Below are positions 63,255 to 64,000 of a DNA stretch of 64,000 nucleotides, piece after piece; position 1 is the stretch's first letter, and each line of letters begins with the position of its first letter. Location: the NCBI GenBank assembly GCA_025201765.1, contig MU623359.1:186001-250000 (forward strand), read 5' to 3'. The notes under the pieces are model-generated. The model saw nothing but the letters and a program-made list of their open reading frames with translations. It did not search any database and had not been told where the DNA came from. The DNA comes from Daldinia sp. FL1419 (lineage: Eukaryota > Ascomycota > Sordariomycetes > Xylariales > Hypoxylaceae). Both the position numbers and the translations under genes were made by a program.

Positions 63255-63722
63255 GGTTGTTTCATCAACTCTGAATCCGGGTAGCCCCAGAGGTAGCTGA
63301 TTTTTAGGTATCTGTTAGGGACCCCCTGAGGGGAGGAACTCGTTATGTCCATCTTTATACCCCCTTTATATAGAGATACCTATAGTTCAGAATAATCATA
63401 GAAGCACAAGTTAAAGAGGCAACGGGCCGCTGGAATATCTCAATGATTACGAAAGAGCAACGCACATGTTCGCTATGGCATACGCCTTAGCCTTCTAAGG
63501 TTCTATCCGAATATCTGCACACGTAAGAACATGGTGACTTAGGCTTGGGGCATTTGATATACTTGAGGACAATACCTTCCTAGTACTTTGGGGCCGTTTG
63601 AGGGGAAATATCGACCCAGAGCCTCTAGCAACGGCCATGAATATATATCATAGGAAGGGCATTATGCTGACTAGTGGGGCTGATCTGCCAGGCAGGATAA
63701 TTAGTCAAGTATATTATTCCGG
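63255..63722. other. Convergent intergenic region
   Basis: The 3' ends of the kinase gene and the partial gene face each other over 468 bases. Nothing else seen. Confidence 0.4.
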
Positions 63723-64000
63723 TCAGCTGAGGGCATCGTCGGCGGGGTTTTCTACTTCTAGTACTGCCTCCCGCTCGTCTGGTGGCGCCGACCATCGTTG
63801 TTGACTTAGCGAATTCTTTTCGAGGCCGTCTTCAGCATTGTCTCCCTCTGCTCGAATAGCGCTCTGGCGGTCCTGGTCTTCTTCCCGCGTAATCTCGGAT
63901 TCGTCGTGATCTGCATCGGGAGCGTTTTCGTCTTCCTTTAGCTTCCCCCCTTTTCGCATGGGAATGACGTTCATGAAAGCAGTTCCCCAGTCACCAGTTT
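63723..64000 (-). CDS. C-terminal part of an unidentified protein (cut by window edge)
   Basis: The minus-strand frame is open from the window edge to a stop at 63723. It reads TGDWGTAFMNVIPMRKGGKL followed by a strongly acidic, charged tail (DENAPDADHDESEITREEDQ, then an ending ENPADDALS). The tail looks disordered. The Met at 63974 is in frame with upstream protein-like sequence and is therefore probably internal. I cannot name the family from this fragment. Confidence 0.5.
   Translation of the reverse strand, partial: TGDWGTAFMNVIPMRKGGKLKEDENAPDADHDESEITREEDQDRQSAIRAEGDNAEDGLEKNSLSQQRWSAPPDEREAVLEVENPADDALS

Overview
The window reads as nuclear DNA of a filamentous ascomycete (Pezizomycotina, most likely Sordariomycetes). 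Genes are broken by short introns (mostly 45-110 bases) with GT...AG ends and CTAAC/CTGAC-like branch sites. Recognisable proteins are of fungal type: SKN7 with an HSF domain plus receiver, a 2EXR protein, the Swiss-Army-Knife HAD protein, and the 21.3 kDa complex I subunit. There is no operon structure. Gene models below were assembled by hand from splice signals, and exon lengths were checked to stay in frame. Many reading frames that look long begin at TTG or GTG, so starts were moved to real ATGs.

Layout. 1-3960 is a very A+T-rich block without genes, like a transposon remnant degraded by repeat-induced point mutation. 5.4-9.5 kb: a Ubc4/5-type ubiquitin-conjugating enzyme and a mitochondrial glutaryl-CoA dehydrogenase, both minus. 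10.1-15.0 kb: a large serine-rich protein of unknown function and a divergent adenylosuccinate synthetase, both plus. 15.7-17.6 kb: SYS1 (minus) and COA6 (plus), divergent. 20.2-23.2 kb: the phosphatidylinositol-4-phosphate 5-kinase MSS4. 24-26 kb: two small uncertain or unknown minus-strand genes. 27.7-33.1 kb: an HTH+2EXR protein (plus) facing a UBP2-type deubiquitinase (minus). 35.4-36.3 kb: a decayed metallophosphoesterase pseudogene. 36.4-38.5 kb: an unknown gene and a complex I subunit, divergent. 39.5-47.7 kb: a dense block with the SAK-type HAD protein, a DUF167 protein, the primase small subunit PRI1 and eIF2B epsilon. 51.2-53.5 kb: SKN7, with about 6.8 kb of repeat-rich DNA lacking a supportable gene on its upstream side. 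60.3-63.3 kb: an unknown protein with a duplicated Trp motif, divergent from an FHA+protein kinase gene. 63.7 kb to the end: the C-terminus of another gene cut by the window edge.

Most genes are housekeeping: ubiquitin cycle, purine synthesis, lysine/tryptophan breakdown, complex I and IV, Golgi traffic, phosphoinositide signalling, replication priming, translation initiation and stress response. There is no biosynthetic cluster and no intact mobile element. The parts most worth a second look are the divergent adenylosuccinate synthetase, the metallophosphoesterase pseudogene, the Trp-motif protein, the HTH+2EXR fusion, the FHA kinase, a pair of dispersed LTR-like repeats, and the TACCTAGGTA-type words scattered through nearly every intergenic region.
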